A stretch of DNA of 31,519 bases from Chloroflexota bacterium (lineage in GTDB: Bacteria; Chloroflexota; FW602-bin22; JACPRP01). The DNA is taken from the NCBI GenBank assembly GCA_016210495.1, contig JACQUC010000007.1:1-31519 (forward strand), given 5' to 3'. Below, piece after piece: positions 23,962-31,472 of this stretch. Within the stretch, counting starts at the first letter, position 1, and each line of letters opens with the position of its first letter. The translations under genes were made by a program, and so were the position numbers. The notes under the pieces were generated by a model that had not been told where the DNA came from, made no database searches, and was given only the letters and a program-made list of their open reading frames with translations.

Positions 23962-25050
23962 CTATGTCCACAGCTTTTGAAGTTCCGTCACATACCTGGC
24001 GGCAATGTCGGGCCACGCAAAATGAGCCAGCGTGAACTCGCGGGCCAGAGTGCCGTGCCGGACGCGGCGATCCTCGTCGGCCAGCAGCGCTGATACCGTG
24101 TCGATCAAACCGATGGTATCGCCTGGATCGATCAGAAACCCGTTCTTGCCGTCGATAACCGCGTCCACGATACCGTCGAGTCTGGTGGCAACCACGCAGA
24201 GCCCTGCCGCGCTCGCCTCCAGCGCCACGATGCCGAAGCCCTCGAGATCGCCGGGAACCGGCACGTTGGGCATTACAAACAAGTCGGCCGCGGCGTAGAT
24301 CGCAGCAAGCACTTCGTCGCTGACCTCTCCAAGCAAGGCCGCGTGCCCCATCAGTGACCGCACGCCGATGAGCCTTTGTGTTTCCTCGCGCTCCGGGCCG
24401 CGTCCGACCACGAGGTAAACAACATCGGGATTCCTGCGCACGATCTCAGGCAATGCCCGATCCACAAAATAGGAGATCCCTTTTCGCCTCACCAGACGGC
24501 CAACGCTGACGACGACCTTCCGATCGATGAGCCTTATGCCAGCATAGTCAGCAATGATCCGCCTGGCCTCCTCTTTGCTCACTCCTGAGTCCACGGCGCC
24601 CACGCCCATGGGTATGACAGTGCACCGGTCGGGGCCAACACCACGTTTGAGGCACTCCCGCCGCGTGGCTTCGCTGTTGCAGATAATTAGGTCCAGCTTG
24701 CGCAGGCACGCGACAACTAGAGTCTGGTAGGCCCAGTTGGGGAAAATGACGTCGAGCCCGTGGGCGTTCGCGGCGACGGGCACGCGAAAGAAAAGGCCCA
24801 ATAGAAGGCCGATGGGCGAGAGAACGACGTCGCCGAGATGGACAACCCGTGCCCGCGGTCGACCTGTCGCCAATCGAAATGAAGCCACGATAAGAGCATA
24901 GAGCGCGAACAGGGGTAGGAAGGCCTGTGAGCGTCCCCACGAGATAACGCGAAGTCCCACCAGGCGCTCGAGGTGAGCGACGAGTTCGCCGCTGAAGCGC
25001 TGCATTCCGCCTATCGACGGGGGATGTTTGCGACTGATATACAGAAGCAT
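23962..25050 (-). CDS. GT4 glycosyltransferase
   Basis: A second GT4 enzyme, 362 residues. The N-terminus MLLYISRKHPPSIGGMQRFS is typical, including the glycine-rich acceptor loop. Later motifs are NAHGLDVIFPNW, VVSVGRLVRRKGISYFVDRA and EGFGIVALEASAAGLCVVAT, the E-x7-E signature. The frame can be extended to 25197, but that overlaps the TPR gene by about 120 bp. ATG 25050, 26 bp after the TPR stop, is therefore preferred; GAGG lies unusually close to it. It is second in the operon that starts at 26237. It probably acts with the neighbouring GT4 and GT2 on one glycan. Confidence 0.92.
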   Translation of the reverse strand: MLLYISRKHPPSIGGMQRFSGELVAHLERLVGLRVISWGRSQAFLPLFALYALIVASFRLATGRPRARVVHLGDVVLSPIGLLLGLFFRVPVAANAHGLDVIFPNWAYQTLVVACLRKLDLIICNSEATRRECLKRGVGPDRCTVIPMGVGAVDSGVSKEEARRIIADYAGIRLIDRKVVVSVGRLVRRKGISYFVDRALPEIVRRNPDVVYLVVGRGPEREETQRLIGVRSLMGHAALLGEVSDEVLAAIYAAADLFVMPNVPVPGDLEGFGIVALEASAAGLCVVATRLDGIVDAVIDGKNGFLIDPGDTIGLIDTVSALLADEDRRVRHGTLAREFTLAHFAWPDIAARYVTELQKLWT

Positions 25051-25076
25051 CCTCGAGCACCGAGTAATCTGTTGGC

Positions 25077-26237
25077 CTACCTCCCCTCCAGCGCCTGTAA
25101 CCCTCGCTTCGCCAGATCGCTGCTTGGGTCGATTTCGGCGGCTTTGGTGAAGGCTTCGCGAGCCTCTTTGTACTTGCCAAGCATGAAATGGCTCCAACCC
25201 AGTCCCCCCAGCGCCTCGGCCCGCCTGGGCTCCACTCGAATCGCCTGCTCGAAGAACGGCGCGGCCAGGTCGTACTTCTCCTGGAGATAAAAGCTCCAGC
25301 CGATGTAGCTAAAAGAAGATGCCCGCTCGGGGTCCGCCTCCGTCGCCTTTTTGAAATGGGTAATGGCCTCGTCGAAGCGCTTCTGGTCGTAGTAGGCGCG
25401 CCCGATGCCCTCGTATGGTTGCGGGTTTTTCGGCTCCGCCTCGATCACCTTCTGGAACTCGACAACGGCGTCGTCGATGCGGCCCATCCGTCGATACAGC
25501 GCCGCCAGCGTAAGGCGAAAGTAGGTCAGCTTCGGCTGCCGCTCGATCGCCTTGCGGTACTCTTCTTCCGCCGCCTTGAAGTTGCCCGCCGACTGTAGCG
25601 CGTAGCCGTAGCTTCGGTGCAGATCGGCATCCTTGTCGTCCAGTTGCACAGCCTTCTTGCCGGCGTCGATTCCCTTCTCTATCTGCCCCGAGTCGGCTAG
25701 CGCCTCGGCCAGACACCCGTACGCTGGAGGGTACGTCGGACTAAGTTGGATCGACTTCTGACAGGCCTCCACCGCCTTGCCGTAGTCGTTGTTCCAATCG
25801 TAGGCCAGGCCAAGCAGCGCGTAGAACTCGGCGCTGGTTGGGTCTAGCTCGACGGACCTCTGAATCTTGGCCAGCCCTTCGCCGGTCTGATTGCGAAACA
25901 CCAGTATCTTACCCCAGTGTGCGTAGGCCTTGGCGCTATTTGGATTGGCGTTAATGGCATCGTTGTACGCGGCGATAGCCTCGTCCACTTTTCCCAGCAA
26001 GAAGAGTTGGTCGCCCTCGGCCACGTAGTCCGTGAATACCTTCGGCGGCACCGTGGCCGTCGGCGTAACCGCAACTGCCACCGCGGGGCTGGGTACAGGG
26101 GAAGGGGTACTGACAGGTAGCTTCTTGTCCTGCAATGGCACGACCACGATGGCGTACACTGCCGAAAGCCCACCTACCAGAATGAGCGTGGCCACGCCGA
26201 TAACCATGTTTCTCATCCTTCGCCGCCTGGGAGCCAC
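25077..26237 (-). CDS. Membrane-anchored TPR protein
   Basis: This 386-residue scaffold protein has a basic N-terminus (APRRRRMR), one membrane segment (about 10-33, MVIGVATLILVGGLSAVYAIVV) and a Pro/Thr/Val-rich linker (about 42-65). Nine or so tetratricopeptide repeats fill the rest, such as AYAHWGKILVFRNQTGEGLA and YYDQKRFDEAITHFKKATEA. The TPR part should lie outside the membrane and hold partner proteins. The start is GTG 26237: AGGAGG ends 5 nt before it and a near-perfect promoter precedes it. Upstream in-frame ATGs (26285, 26429) lie in or before the promoter and cannot be used. It leads the glycan cluster, so it may organise the export or assembly machinery. Confidence 0.9.
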   Translation of the reverse strand: MAPRRRRMRNMVIGVATLILVGGLSAVYAIVVVPLQDKKLPVSTPSPVPSPAVAVAVTPTATVPPKVFTDYVAEGDQLFLLGKVDEAIAAYNDAINANPNSAKAYAHWGKILVFRNQTGEGLAKIQRSVELDPTSAEFYALLGLAYDWNNDYGKAVEACQKSIQLSPTYPPAYGCLAEALADSGQIEKGIDAGKKAVQLDDKDADLHRSYGYALQSAGNFKAAEEEYRKAIERQPKLTYFRLTLAALYRRMGRIDDAVVEFQKVIEAEPKNPQPYEGIGRAYYDQKRFDEAITHFKKATEADPERASSFSYIGWSFYLQEKYDLAAPFFEQAIRVEPRRAEALGGLGWSHFMLGKYKEAREAFTKAAEIDPSSDLAKRGLQALEGR

Positions 26238-26262
26238 ACGCACCTCCTTTCTCAGCGTCGCA

Positions 26263-26291
26263 ATCTTAGCCCAGCTAGGCGCCATTGTCAA
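26263..26291 (-). promoter_or_regulatory. Promoter for the TPR-glycosyltransferase operon
   Basis: TTGACA (26291-26286), 17 bp, TAAGAT (26268-26263) on the minus strand, with AGGAGG at 26248-26243 and GTG at 26237. The predicted leader is only about 20 nt. Confidence 0.85.
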
Positions 26292-26302
26292 TTGCCGAGT
26301 TA

Positions 26303-26331
26303 TTGAAAAACTCGCCTTCTTGATGTATAGT
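26303..26331 (+). promoter_or_regulatory. Promoter for the DUF4013 gene
   Basis: TTGAAA (26303-26308), 17 bp, TATAGT (26326-26331), with transcription expected near 26338. It is divergent from, and 11 bp away from, the TPR promoter. The ATG at 26336 would lie at the transcription start, which favours GTG 26408. Confidence 0.8.
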
Positions 26332-26407
26332 ACGTATGTGGCAGCCAGACGTGCCAGGTGGCAGTGGGGCACGACATCCAAGAAAAAGCGAAAAGGGGGA
26401 GCGTATC

Positions 26408-27067
26408 GTGCAGGACATTGGCAAGGCATTCACCTACATGTTCGAGGACGAGAACTGGTTCACCAAGATCCTCGTCGGCGGCTTCTTCGTTCTTGTTTCT
26501 ATTGCGCTCATAGGCATACCCTTCGTGGTTGGCTACGTGGTGGAGGTCGTACAGAATGTCGCTGCCGGCCGGGCTCGTCCGCTTCCCGAGTGGACGAATC
26601 TAGGCGACAAGTTCGTGAAGGGGCTTGTGCTGGCGGTTGCCATTTTCATCTGGTTTATTCCAGGATACGTCCTGCAACTGTTCGGCTCGGTTCTTCCCGC
26701 CATCGGTGACCAGCGGACGGTCGGCGCGCTTGCAGTGCTGGGCCTGATATTTGGCTGTCTGGCATTCATATACAACCTGTTCGTCGCCTTCATGATTCCT
26801 TCACTGATGATCAGCTACGCTCGACAGCCGGCTTTTGGCTCCCTTTTCCGCTTCAGTGATCTCTTCAGGTTCATTAGCGCCAGATTCGGCGACTACGTCG
26901 TGGTAGTCGTGTTGACATTCGTAACCCAGATAGTCGCCGGGTTTGGCATTGTCCTGCTTTGTATAGGTATAATACTAACGTGGTTCTGGGCCGCTCTGGT
27001 CAATGCCCACCTGTACGGGCAACTGTGGCGGGCTGCCGAGCCACCGGTCGCGACGACGACGGTCTGA
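26408..27067 (+). CDS. DUF4013 family membrane protein
   Basis: The protein of 219 residues matches DUF4013 by its start, MQDIGKAFTYMFEDENWFTKILVGG read in two parts (MQDIGKAFTYMF, EDENWFTKILVGG), and by its pattern of five or so hydrophobic segments (VLVSIALIGIPFVVGYVVEV, GLVLAVAIFIWFIPGYVLQL, ALAVLGLIFGCLAFIYNLFV, VVVVVLTFVTQIVAGFGIVL, and a last one). WTNLGDKFVKG and NAHLYGQL are family-like loops. GTG 26408 has GGGGGAG about 7 nt upstream; ATG 26336 would add 24 residues starting at the transcription start and is unlikely. The function of the family is unknown. It is divergent from the glycan cluster and is followed by a repeat region and uvrC. Confidence 0.87.
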   Translation: MQDIGKAFTYMFEDENWFTKILVGGFFVLVSIALIGIPFVVGYVVEVVQNVAAGRARPLPEWTNLGDKFVKGLVLAVAIFIWFIPGYVLQLFGSVLPAIGDQRTVGALAVLGLIFGCLAFIYNLFVAFMIPSLMISYARQPAFGSLFRFSDLFRFISARFGDYVVVVVLTFVTQIVAGFGIVLLCIGIILTWFWAALVNAHLYGQLWRAAEPPVATTTV

Positions 27068-27096
27068 CACGGCACGCCCAACGCGAAAATAGGTGA

Positions 27097-27165
27097 ACCG
27101 CAAAGACCGCGAAGAGCGCAAAGGGAACTGTGCGTAATCTTTGCGTCCTTTGCGCCCTTTGCGGT
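27097..27165. repeat. Inverted 9-bp-periodic repeat (CCGCAAAG / CTTTGCGG)
   Basis: ACCGCAAAG (27097-27105) and CTTTGCGGT (27157-27165) are perfect inverted ends. The right half is three 9-mers, CTTTGCGTC, CTTTGCGCC and CTTTGCGGT. The left half has similar GCAAAG/GCGAAGA units. It lies in the 277-bp gap between the DUF4013 gene and uvrC. Confidence 0.75.
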
Positions 27166-27278
27166 GGATATCCCGGCGTTTTCATCCTTGGTAGCGCCCG
27201 GCTTAGGCGGACCAAGGACATGGAAAACTGCCATGTGAATACTGTGGGATGTGCGGGGTGGCGGGTCGGTCGCGGGTA

Positions 27279-27305
27279 GGGGCGGTTCGCGAACCGCCCC
27301 TTTTT
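27279..27305 (+). terminator. Perfect 22-bp palindrome with T-run (terminator-like or repeat)
   Basis: Positions 27279-27300 are fully self-complementary (GGGGCGGTTCG joined to CGAACCGCCCC) and are followed by TTTTT. This fits an intrinsic terminator for the DUF4013 transcript, with uvrC starting 40 bp later. The same palindrome type is a common dispersed repeat, and half of it (CGCGAACCGCCCG) recurs at 27312-27324. Confidence 0.5.
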
Positions 27306-27344
27306 GGTTGGCGCGAACCGCCCGTTGCCGTTGGAAGGAGACTC

Positions 27345-29198
27345 GTGGAGCAGACGAAGATCGACAAGCTTTTGGCCGCGTTGCCTCTACGTCCCGGCGT
27401 TTACCTCTTCAGGAACAACGCCGGGGAGATAATCTACGTCGGCAAGGCCATCAGTCTGCGCAATCGCGTCCGCTCCTATTTCCGCGGCAATGGCCAGACC
27501 ATCAAAGTGCGCAAGATGGTCGCCCAGATCGAGGATTTCGAGTTCATCGTCACCGATTCAGAGCTGGAAGCGCTGGTCCTCGAGTGCAACCTCATCAAGA
27601 AGCACCATCCCAGGTACAATGTACGACTGCGCGATGACAAGCACTACCCGTACATCAAGGTAAGCCTTGACGAAGAATGGCCTCGCGTCTACATCACCCG
27701 ACGCATTGCCAACGACGGCGCCCGCTACTTCGGCCCTTACACGGATTCCAGGTCGGTGGCGAAAACCCTCGATCTGCTGAACAAGCTGTTCCCCTATCGT
27801 ACTTGCAACCTGGTTATCGACGGCACGGCGAAGCGCCCCTGCCTGAACTACCACATCAAGCGTTGCCTGGGCCCTTGCATCGGCGCTGTTGCACGCGACG
27901 ACTATATGGCGGTTATCCGCGAGCTATGCCTCTTCCTCGAAGGTAAACAGGAGGAAATCCTCAAGCAGATGCGCCGGCGCATGTTGGAGGCATCCGACAA
28001 CCTCGAGTTCGAGCGGGCGGCTTTCCTGCGGGACCAGATCCACGCGGTGGAGAAGGTTACCGAGCGCCAGAAGGTCGTCTCGACCGCCTTGAAGGACGAG
28101 GACGTCGTCGCCTTCGCGCGTAACAATGGCGAGGCCTGCGTGCAGATCTTCTTCATCCGTGGCGGCAAGTTGATCGGACGCGAGCATTTCGTTCTCGAAG
28201 GCACGCATGGAGAAGATGCCAAGAGCATTATGACGTCGTTTGTCACGCAGTTTTACGATGGCGCCGCCTATATCCCACCGCGCATACTTCTGCAAAACGA
28301 GGTGGACGAGGCTGCCATCATCCAGTCCTGGCTGCGGAGCAAGCGTGGCGACAAGGTCAGTATCCAGGTGCCACGCAAGGGCGAGAAGAGGCGGCTGGTG
28401 GACATGGTGGCCGAAAACGCCATCCACGTCCTGGAGCAGATGAGGGTGCGCTGGCTAGCCGACGAGGCCAAGACCGGCGCAGCGATAGTGGAGCTGGCCG
28501 AGCATCTCGACCTGCCGAAGCCGCCCGAGAGGATCGAATGCTATGACATATCGAACATCCAGGGCACCTCCGCGGTGGGGGCGATGGTCGTGTTCGAAAA
28601 CGGCCAGCCAAAGAACGCCGAGTATCGCCGCTTCAAGATCAGAGAGGTGCCGCAGGCCAACGACTACGCGATGCTCCAGGAAGTCCTACGCCGCCGTTTC
28701 AAGCGAGGCCTCGCCCAGGAATCCAAACGGGGCGATGGCGTCGGGCGAGCCGACGACGCGTCGTGGAGAAAGATGCCCGACCTGGTCGTCATCGACGGCG
28801 GCAAGGGTCAGTTGAGCGCGGCGATGGAGGTTTTGAGAGAGCTCGATCTGGAAAACGCCTTGCCCACCGTCGCCCTGGCCAAGGAAAACGAGGAGATCCA
28901 CACGCCCAATTTACCCAGCCCCATTGTTCTGCCGCGCACGGCCCAGAGCCTCTACCTGATGCAACGCGTCCGCGACGAGGCACACCGCTTCGCCATCGCT
29001 TACCACCGGAAGGTGCGCCACAAGTCGGCCTTTGGATCGAGCCTCGACGACGTTCCGGGCATCGGACCCATCCGCAGAGCGGCGCTGTTGAGGCAGTTCG
29101 GCACGCTGAGGGGGATTCGCGAGGCCACTCCCGAGGACATTGCGGCGGTCGCGGGAATGACAAAGCAGTTGGCCCGCCGCATCAAGGAATACCTGTAA
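27345..29198 (+). CDS. uvrC: UvrABC excinuclease subunit C
   Basis: UvrC makes the two incisions on either side of DNA damage in nucleotide excision repair, working with UvrA and UvrB. The 617-residue protein has all parts: the GIY-YIG nuclease at about 15-95 (GVYLF and IYVGKA), the cysteine region CLNYHIKRCLGPC, the UVR motif for UvrB binding (LEFERAAFLRDQIHAVEK), the RNase H-like 5' nuclease (ECYDISNIQGT and LVVIDGGKGQL), and tandem helix-hairpin-helix at the C-terminus (VPGIGPIRRAALLRQFGTL). GTG 27345 follows GGAAGGAG by 4 nt. A longer in-frame start at 27249 would translate through the palindrome and is unlikely. Its stop abuts the ybaB stop with no gap. Confidence 0.97.
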   Translation: MEQTKIDKLLAALPLRPGVYLFRNNAGEIIYVGKAISLRNRVRSYFRGNGQTIKVRKMVAQIEDFEFIVTDSELEALVLECNLIKKHHPRYNVRLRDDKHYPYIKVSLDEEWPRVYITRRIANDGARYFGPYTDSRSVAKTLDLLNKLFPYRTCNLVIDGTAKRPCLNYHIKRCLGPCIGAVARDDYMAVIRELCLFLEGKQEEILKQMRRRMLEASDNLEFERAAFLRDQIHAVEKVTERQKVVSTALKDEDVVAFARNNGEACVQIFFIRGGKLIGREHFVLEGTHGEDAKSIMTSFVTQFYDGAAYIPPRILLQNEVDEAAIIQSWLRSKRGDKVSIQVPRKGEKRRLVDMVAENAIHVLEQMRVRWLADEAKTGAAIVELAEHLDLPKPPERIECYDISNIQGTSAVGAMVVFENGQPKNAEYRRFKIREVPQANDYAMLQEVLRRRFKRGLAQESKRGDGVGRADDASWRKMPDLVVIDGGKGQLSAAMEVLRELDLENALPTVALAKENEEIHTPNLPSPIVLPRTAQSLYLMQRVRDEAHRFAIAYHRKVRHKSAFGSSLDDVPGIGPIRRAALLRQFGTLRGIREATPEDIAAVAGMTKQLARRIKEYL

Positions 29199-29501
29199 TT
29201 ACATCAAGCCCGGTATCTTCAGCCCGCCGGTTACGGCGCTCAGACGCTTTGCCGCCATCTCCTGAGACTTGGCGATGGCGTCGTTTACCGCCGTCATAAT
29301 CAAATCCTGCAGCATCTCGACATCCTCAGGGTCTACGACCTGGGGATCGATCTCCACGCCCAAGACCCTCTGTTGTCCCGTCATCACCATTTTCACAGCC
29401 CCGCCGCCAGCCGATACCTCCACGGTTTCGTTGGCCAGCGCCTCCTGGGCTTTCATAAGCTTCTGCTGCATCTGCTGAAGCATTTTCATGTTGCCAAACA
29501 T
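29199..29501 (-). CDS. ybaB: YbaB/EbfC family nucleoid-associated protein
   Basis: This is a small dimeric DNA-binding protein, 100 residues, the normal length. It starts MFGNMKMLQQMQQKLMKAQE, with the typical coiled N-terminal helix. A beta region follows (VEVSAGGGAVKMVMTGQQRV, LGVEIDPQVVDPEDVEMLQD). It ends with AVNDAIAKSQEMAAKRLSAV and a glycine-rich tail. ATG 29501 is preceded by AAAGGTGG; the frame can be read farther up, but that overlaps dnaX and is not needed. It follows dnaX by 26 bp, the standard dnaX-ybaB order. The usual third gene, recR, is missing because uvrC lies there in the opposite direction. Confidence 0.95.
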   Translation of the reverse strand: MFGNMKMLQQMQQKLMKAQEALANETVEVSAGGGAVKMVMTGQQRVLGVEIDPQVVDPEDVEMLQDLIMTAVNDAIAKSQEMAAKRLSAVTGGLKIPGLM

Positions 29502-29527
29502 CTGTCTGTGCCACCTTTCAACCAGCT

Positions 29528-31255
29528 CTATTTGTTGCCCTGAGGACCCTGCTCGATGCGCTTGATCCGTCCGCCCAGCGACACAGCGGCTTTCACGACA
29601 GGATCGTCCAACGCCGACTTGGGGCCCTTCTTCTTCGGACGCTCCGTCAACACGCACTTCAACTGATGCCGTGCGCCGAGCATTTCGCCGATAACCGTCT
29701 CCACCACAGGCCTGTTTTTTGCATCGTTAATAGCGTCCCTGTGGAACGGGTAGTAGAAGCCAAGAACGACTACGTTCTGTTGCACCTCCAGAGGCTCGCA
29801 GTCGCGCAGCAGCGCCTGGATCGACTTGTTCGTCGCCCCGCAGGCGTCGAGAATGCTCGGCCAGCGTCGCCTCAACTCCTCTGTTTCAGCAGAAGCCGTA
29901 CCAGGCTTGTCCTGATCTTCGACCTTCCCTACATTCTCTTGCTTCGACACGCCCGACGAGGAACCGACTGAGTCGACGGGCCTGGCTGTGGCAGCTTGCT
30001 CGCGCACGGTCTGGCGCTCGACGTGCGTCTCCGCGGTGGCTCGCGGTGGCTGCGCCGAGGGACGCTGCGCTACCGGAGCCGAGCCGGCGCTGGCGTAAGA
30101 CGAAGCGCTGCTTGTGCTCGGCGTCTTGGGCACGGCTACGCGCGGCCGCTCGTCCTGCTCCTGCCTCCCGGCGTGAAGAACCGACTCGACGAAGGCCAGC
30201 TCCACGGGGAGCTGGACGTGAACGGTGTTGCGATGCCCGACCTCGGCGGCGCTGAAGCTCCTGATGGCGTGCAGTATCTGCTCGGTCGACAGTTTCGTGG
30301 CTAGAGGCTTCATCTCCTCGAGCGCGTCGGCAGGGAACTCCGTCAAGCTTGCGGCGTGACCGCCCACCCTCAAGATCATTATCCCTCTAAGGCACTCCAC
30401 CACGTCGCGGCAGAACTGGCGCAGGTCTGCCCCGTCGCCGGCCACCTGGCTCATAAGCAGCATGCCTGCCGCCAGGTCCTGACTGGCGATGCAGCCCACC
30501 AGGTCTCGCGCCGCCTGTGATCCGGAGAGGCCCACCACGCTCTGGACATCCGCCAGGGTGATGCGCTGGCCGCAATAGGACCTGAGCTGGTCCAGCAGAC
30601 TCACGGCATCCCGCATGCTCCCCGTAGCCAGCTTAGCCACTAGCTCCAGCGCCGCCGGCTCGGCCTCGATGGCCTCGGCCTCACAAATGAAGCGGAGCCG
30701 GTCGGTCATGTCCTTGAGACCGATGCGCCGGAAGTCGAAGCGCTGGCAGCGCGAGAGCACGGTAGCGGGAAGACGATGCGACTCCGTGGTGACCAATACG
30801 AAAATAGCGTGGGCGGGAGGCTCTTCCAGCGTCTTGAGCAAGGCGTTGAAGGCCTCGTTTGTAAGCATGTGCACTTCGTCGAGGATGTAGAACTTGTACC
30901 GAGCCTCGCTGGGGGCAAAATTGACCTTGTCCCGCAGGTCGCGAATCTCGTCGATGCCGCGATTGGAGGCGGCGTCGATCTCGATGATATCCAGGCAGTT
31001 GCCCTCGGTGATCGACTTGCAGATAGCGCACTCGTTGCAGGGCTCGCCGCCGGTGCCGTTGGGGCAGTTGAGCGCCTTGGCCAGCACCCGTGCGGCCGAG
31101 GTTTTGCCCACGCCACGGGGCCCGCAAAAGAGGTAAGCGTGGGAAACGCGCTCCGTGCGCAGGGCGTTTTGCAGGGTTCGCGACACGTGGCCCTGGCCCA
31201 CGATATCAACAAACGTCTGCGAGCGCCATTTTCGATACAGTGATGTCGAGCCCAC
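29528..31255 (-). CDS. dnaX: DNA polymerase III subunits gamma/tau
   Basis: DnaX is the motor of the clamp loader that places the sliding clamp on DNA. The 575-residue protein has an AAA+ module with GPRGVGKTS (Walker A, about 45-52), a zinc site of four cysteines (C64, C73, C76, C79), DEVHMLTNEAFNALLKTLEE (Walker B) and LSRCQRFDFR (sensor region). The C-terminal third is Ser/Pro/Ala-rich, then a domain with RRWPSILDAC and LGFYYPFHRD as in tau-like tails. GTG 31255 has GGGAGG 7 nt upstream. An ATG at 31354 is in frame but upstream of the promoter, so it is excluded. I see no evident slippery heptamer, though I did not check systematically. Confidence 0.97.
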   Translation of the reverse strand: MGSTSLYRKWRSQTFVDIVGQGHVSRTLQNALRTERVSHAYLFCGPRGVGKTSAARVLAKALNCPNGTGGEPCNECAICKSITEGNCLDIIEIDAASNRGIDEIRDLRDKVNFAPSEARYKFYILDEVHMLTNEAFNALLKTLEEPPAHAIFVLVTTESHRLPATVLSRCQRFDFRRIGLKDMTDRLRFICEAEAIEAEPAALELVAKLATGSMRDAVSLLDQLRSYCGQRITLADVQSVVGLSGSQAARDLVGCIASQDLAAGMLLMSQVAGDGADLRQFCRDVVECLRGIMILRVGGHAASLTEFPADALEEMKPLATKLSTEQILHAIRSFSAAEVGHRNTVHVQLPVELAFVESVLHAGRQEQDERPRVAVPKTPSTSSASSYASAGSAPVAQRPSAQPPRATAETHVERQTVREQAATARPVDSVGSSSGVSKQENVGKVEDQDKPGTASAETEELRRRWPSILDACGATNKSIQALLRDCEPLEVQQNVVVLGFYYPFHRDAINDAKNRPVVETVIGEMLGARHQLKCVLTERPKKKGPKSALDDPVVKAAVSLGGRIKRIEQGPQGNK

Positions 31256-31286
31256 GCCCAAGCCTCCCTCGTCGGTTGCAAAAGCA

Positions 31287-31314
31287 ATTATACCCGATGG
31301 CGGGGGGATGTCAA
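31287..31314 (-). promoter_or_regulatory. Promoter for dnaX-ybaB
   Basis: TTGACA (31314-31309), 16 bp, TATAAT (31292-31287): consensus in both boxes. The leader to GTG 31255 is about 25 nt. The nearest operator-like palindrome begins 20 bp upstream of the -35. Confidence 0.85.
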
Positions 31315-31333
31315 TGAAAGCGAATGGGTCGGA

Positions 31334-31420
31334 TTTGGAAAGTAAAGTTTCCAAAATGGATGTATTTTGGATACTGCGGCTTCCAAAATGGGTAGTTTTT
31401 GGAAACTAGAGTTTCCAAAA
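31334..31420. promoter_or_regulatory. Three operator-like palindromes on a 32-bp period
   Basis: P1 is TTTGGAAAGT-AA-AGTTTCCAAA (31334-31355, arms shown around a 2-nt centre). P2 is TTTTGGATACT-GC-GGCTTCCAAAA (31365-31388). P3 is TTTTGGAAACT-AG-AGTTTCCAAAA (31397-31420), a perfect 11-bp dyad. The centres are 31344.5, 31376.5 and 31408.5, exactly 32 bp apart, about three helical turns. P3 overlaps the likely -35 of the edge gene. This looks like a cooperative repressor site for the edge gene, perhaps also affecting dnaX. Confidence 0.7.
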
Positions 31421-31441
31421 CTGGGGCTCCTATGATATACT
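31412..31441 (+). promoter_or_regulatory. Likely promoter of the right-edge gene
   Basis: TTTCCA (31412-31417), 18 bp, TATACT (31436-31441). The -35 is inside palindrome P3, so a protein bound there would block polymerase. Confidence 0.5.
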
Positions 31442-31472
31442 ATCAAATAATCGCAGGCTAAGGAGTGCCTCC

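Noticed and set aside
26238..26429. Longer TPR protein from ATG 26429 or ATG 26285
   Set aside because: ATG 26429 is upstream of the TTGACA box and overlaps the divergent gene; ATG 26285 falls in the promoter spacer.
29502..29657. Longer YbaB from ATG 29657
   Set aside because: It would overlap the dnaX 3' end by 130 bp, and the added sequence has no family resemblance.
31256..31354. Longer DnaX from ATG 31354
   Set aside because: The consensus promoter at 31287-31314 lies downstream of that ATG, so it would not be transcribed. GTG 31255 has a strong ribosome site.
31334..31420. Possible CRISPR or replication iterons
   Set aside because: Three dyads on a 32-bp period lack spacers of CRISPR length. 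No origin features such as DnaA boxes or an AT-rich unwinding region were seen, and the promoter overlap favours operators.
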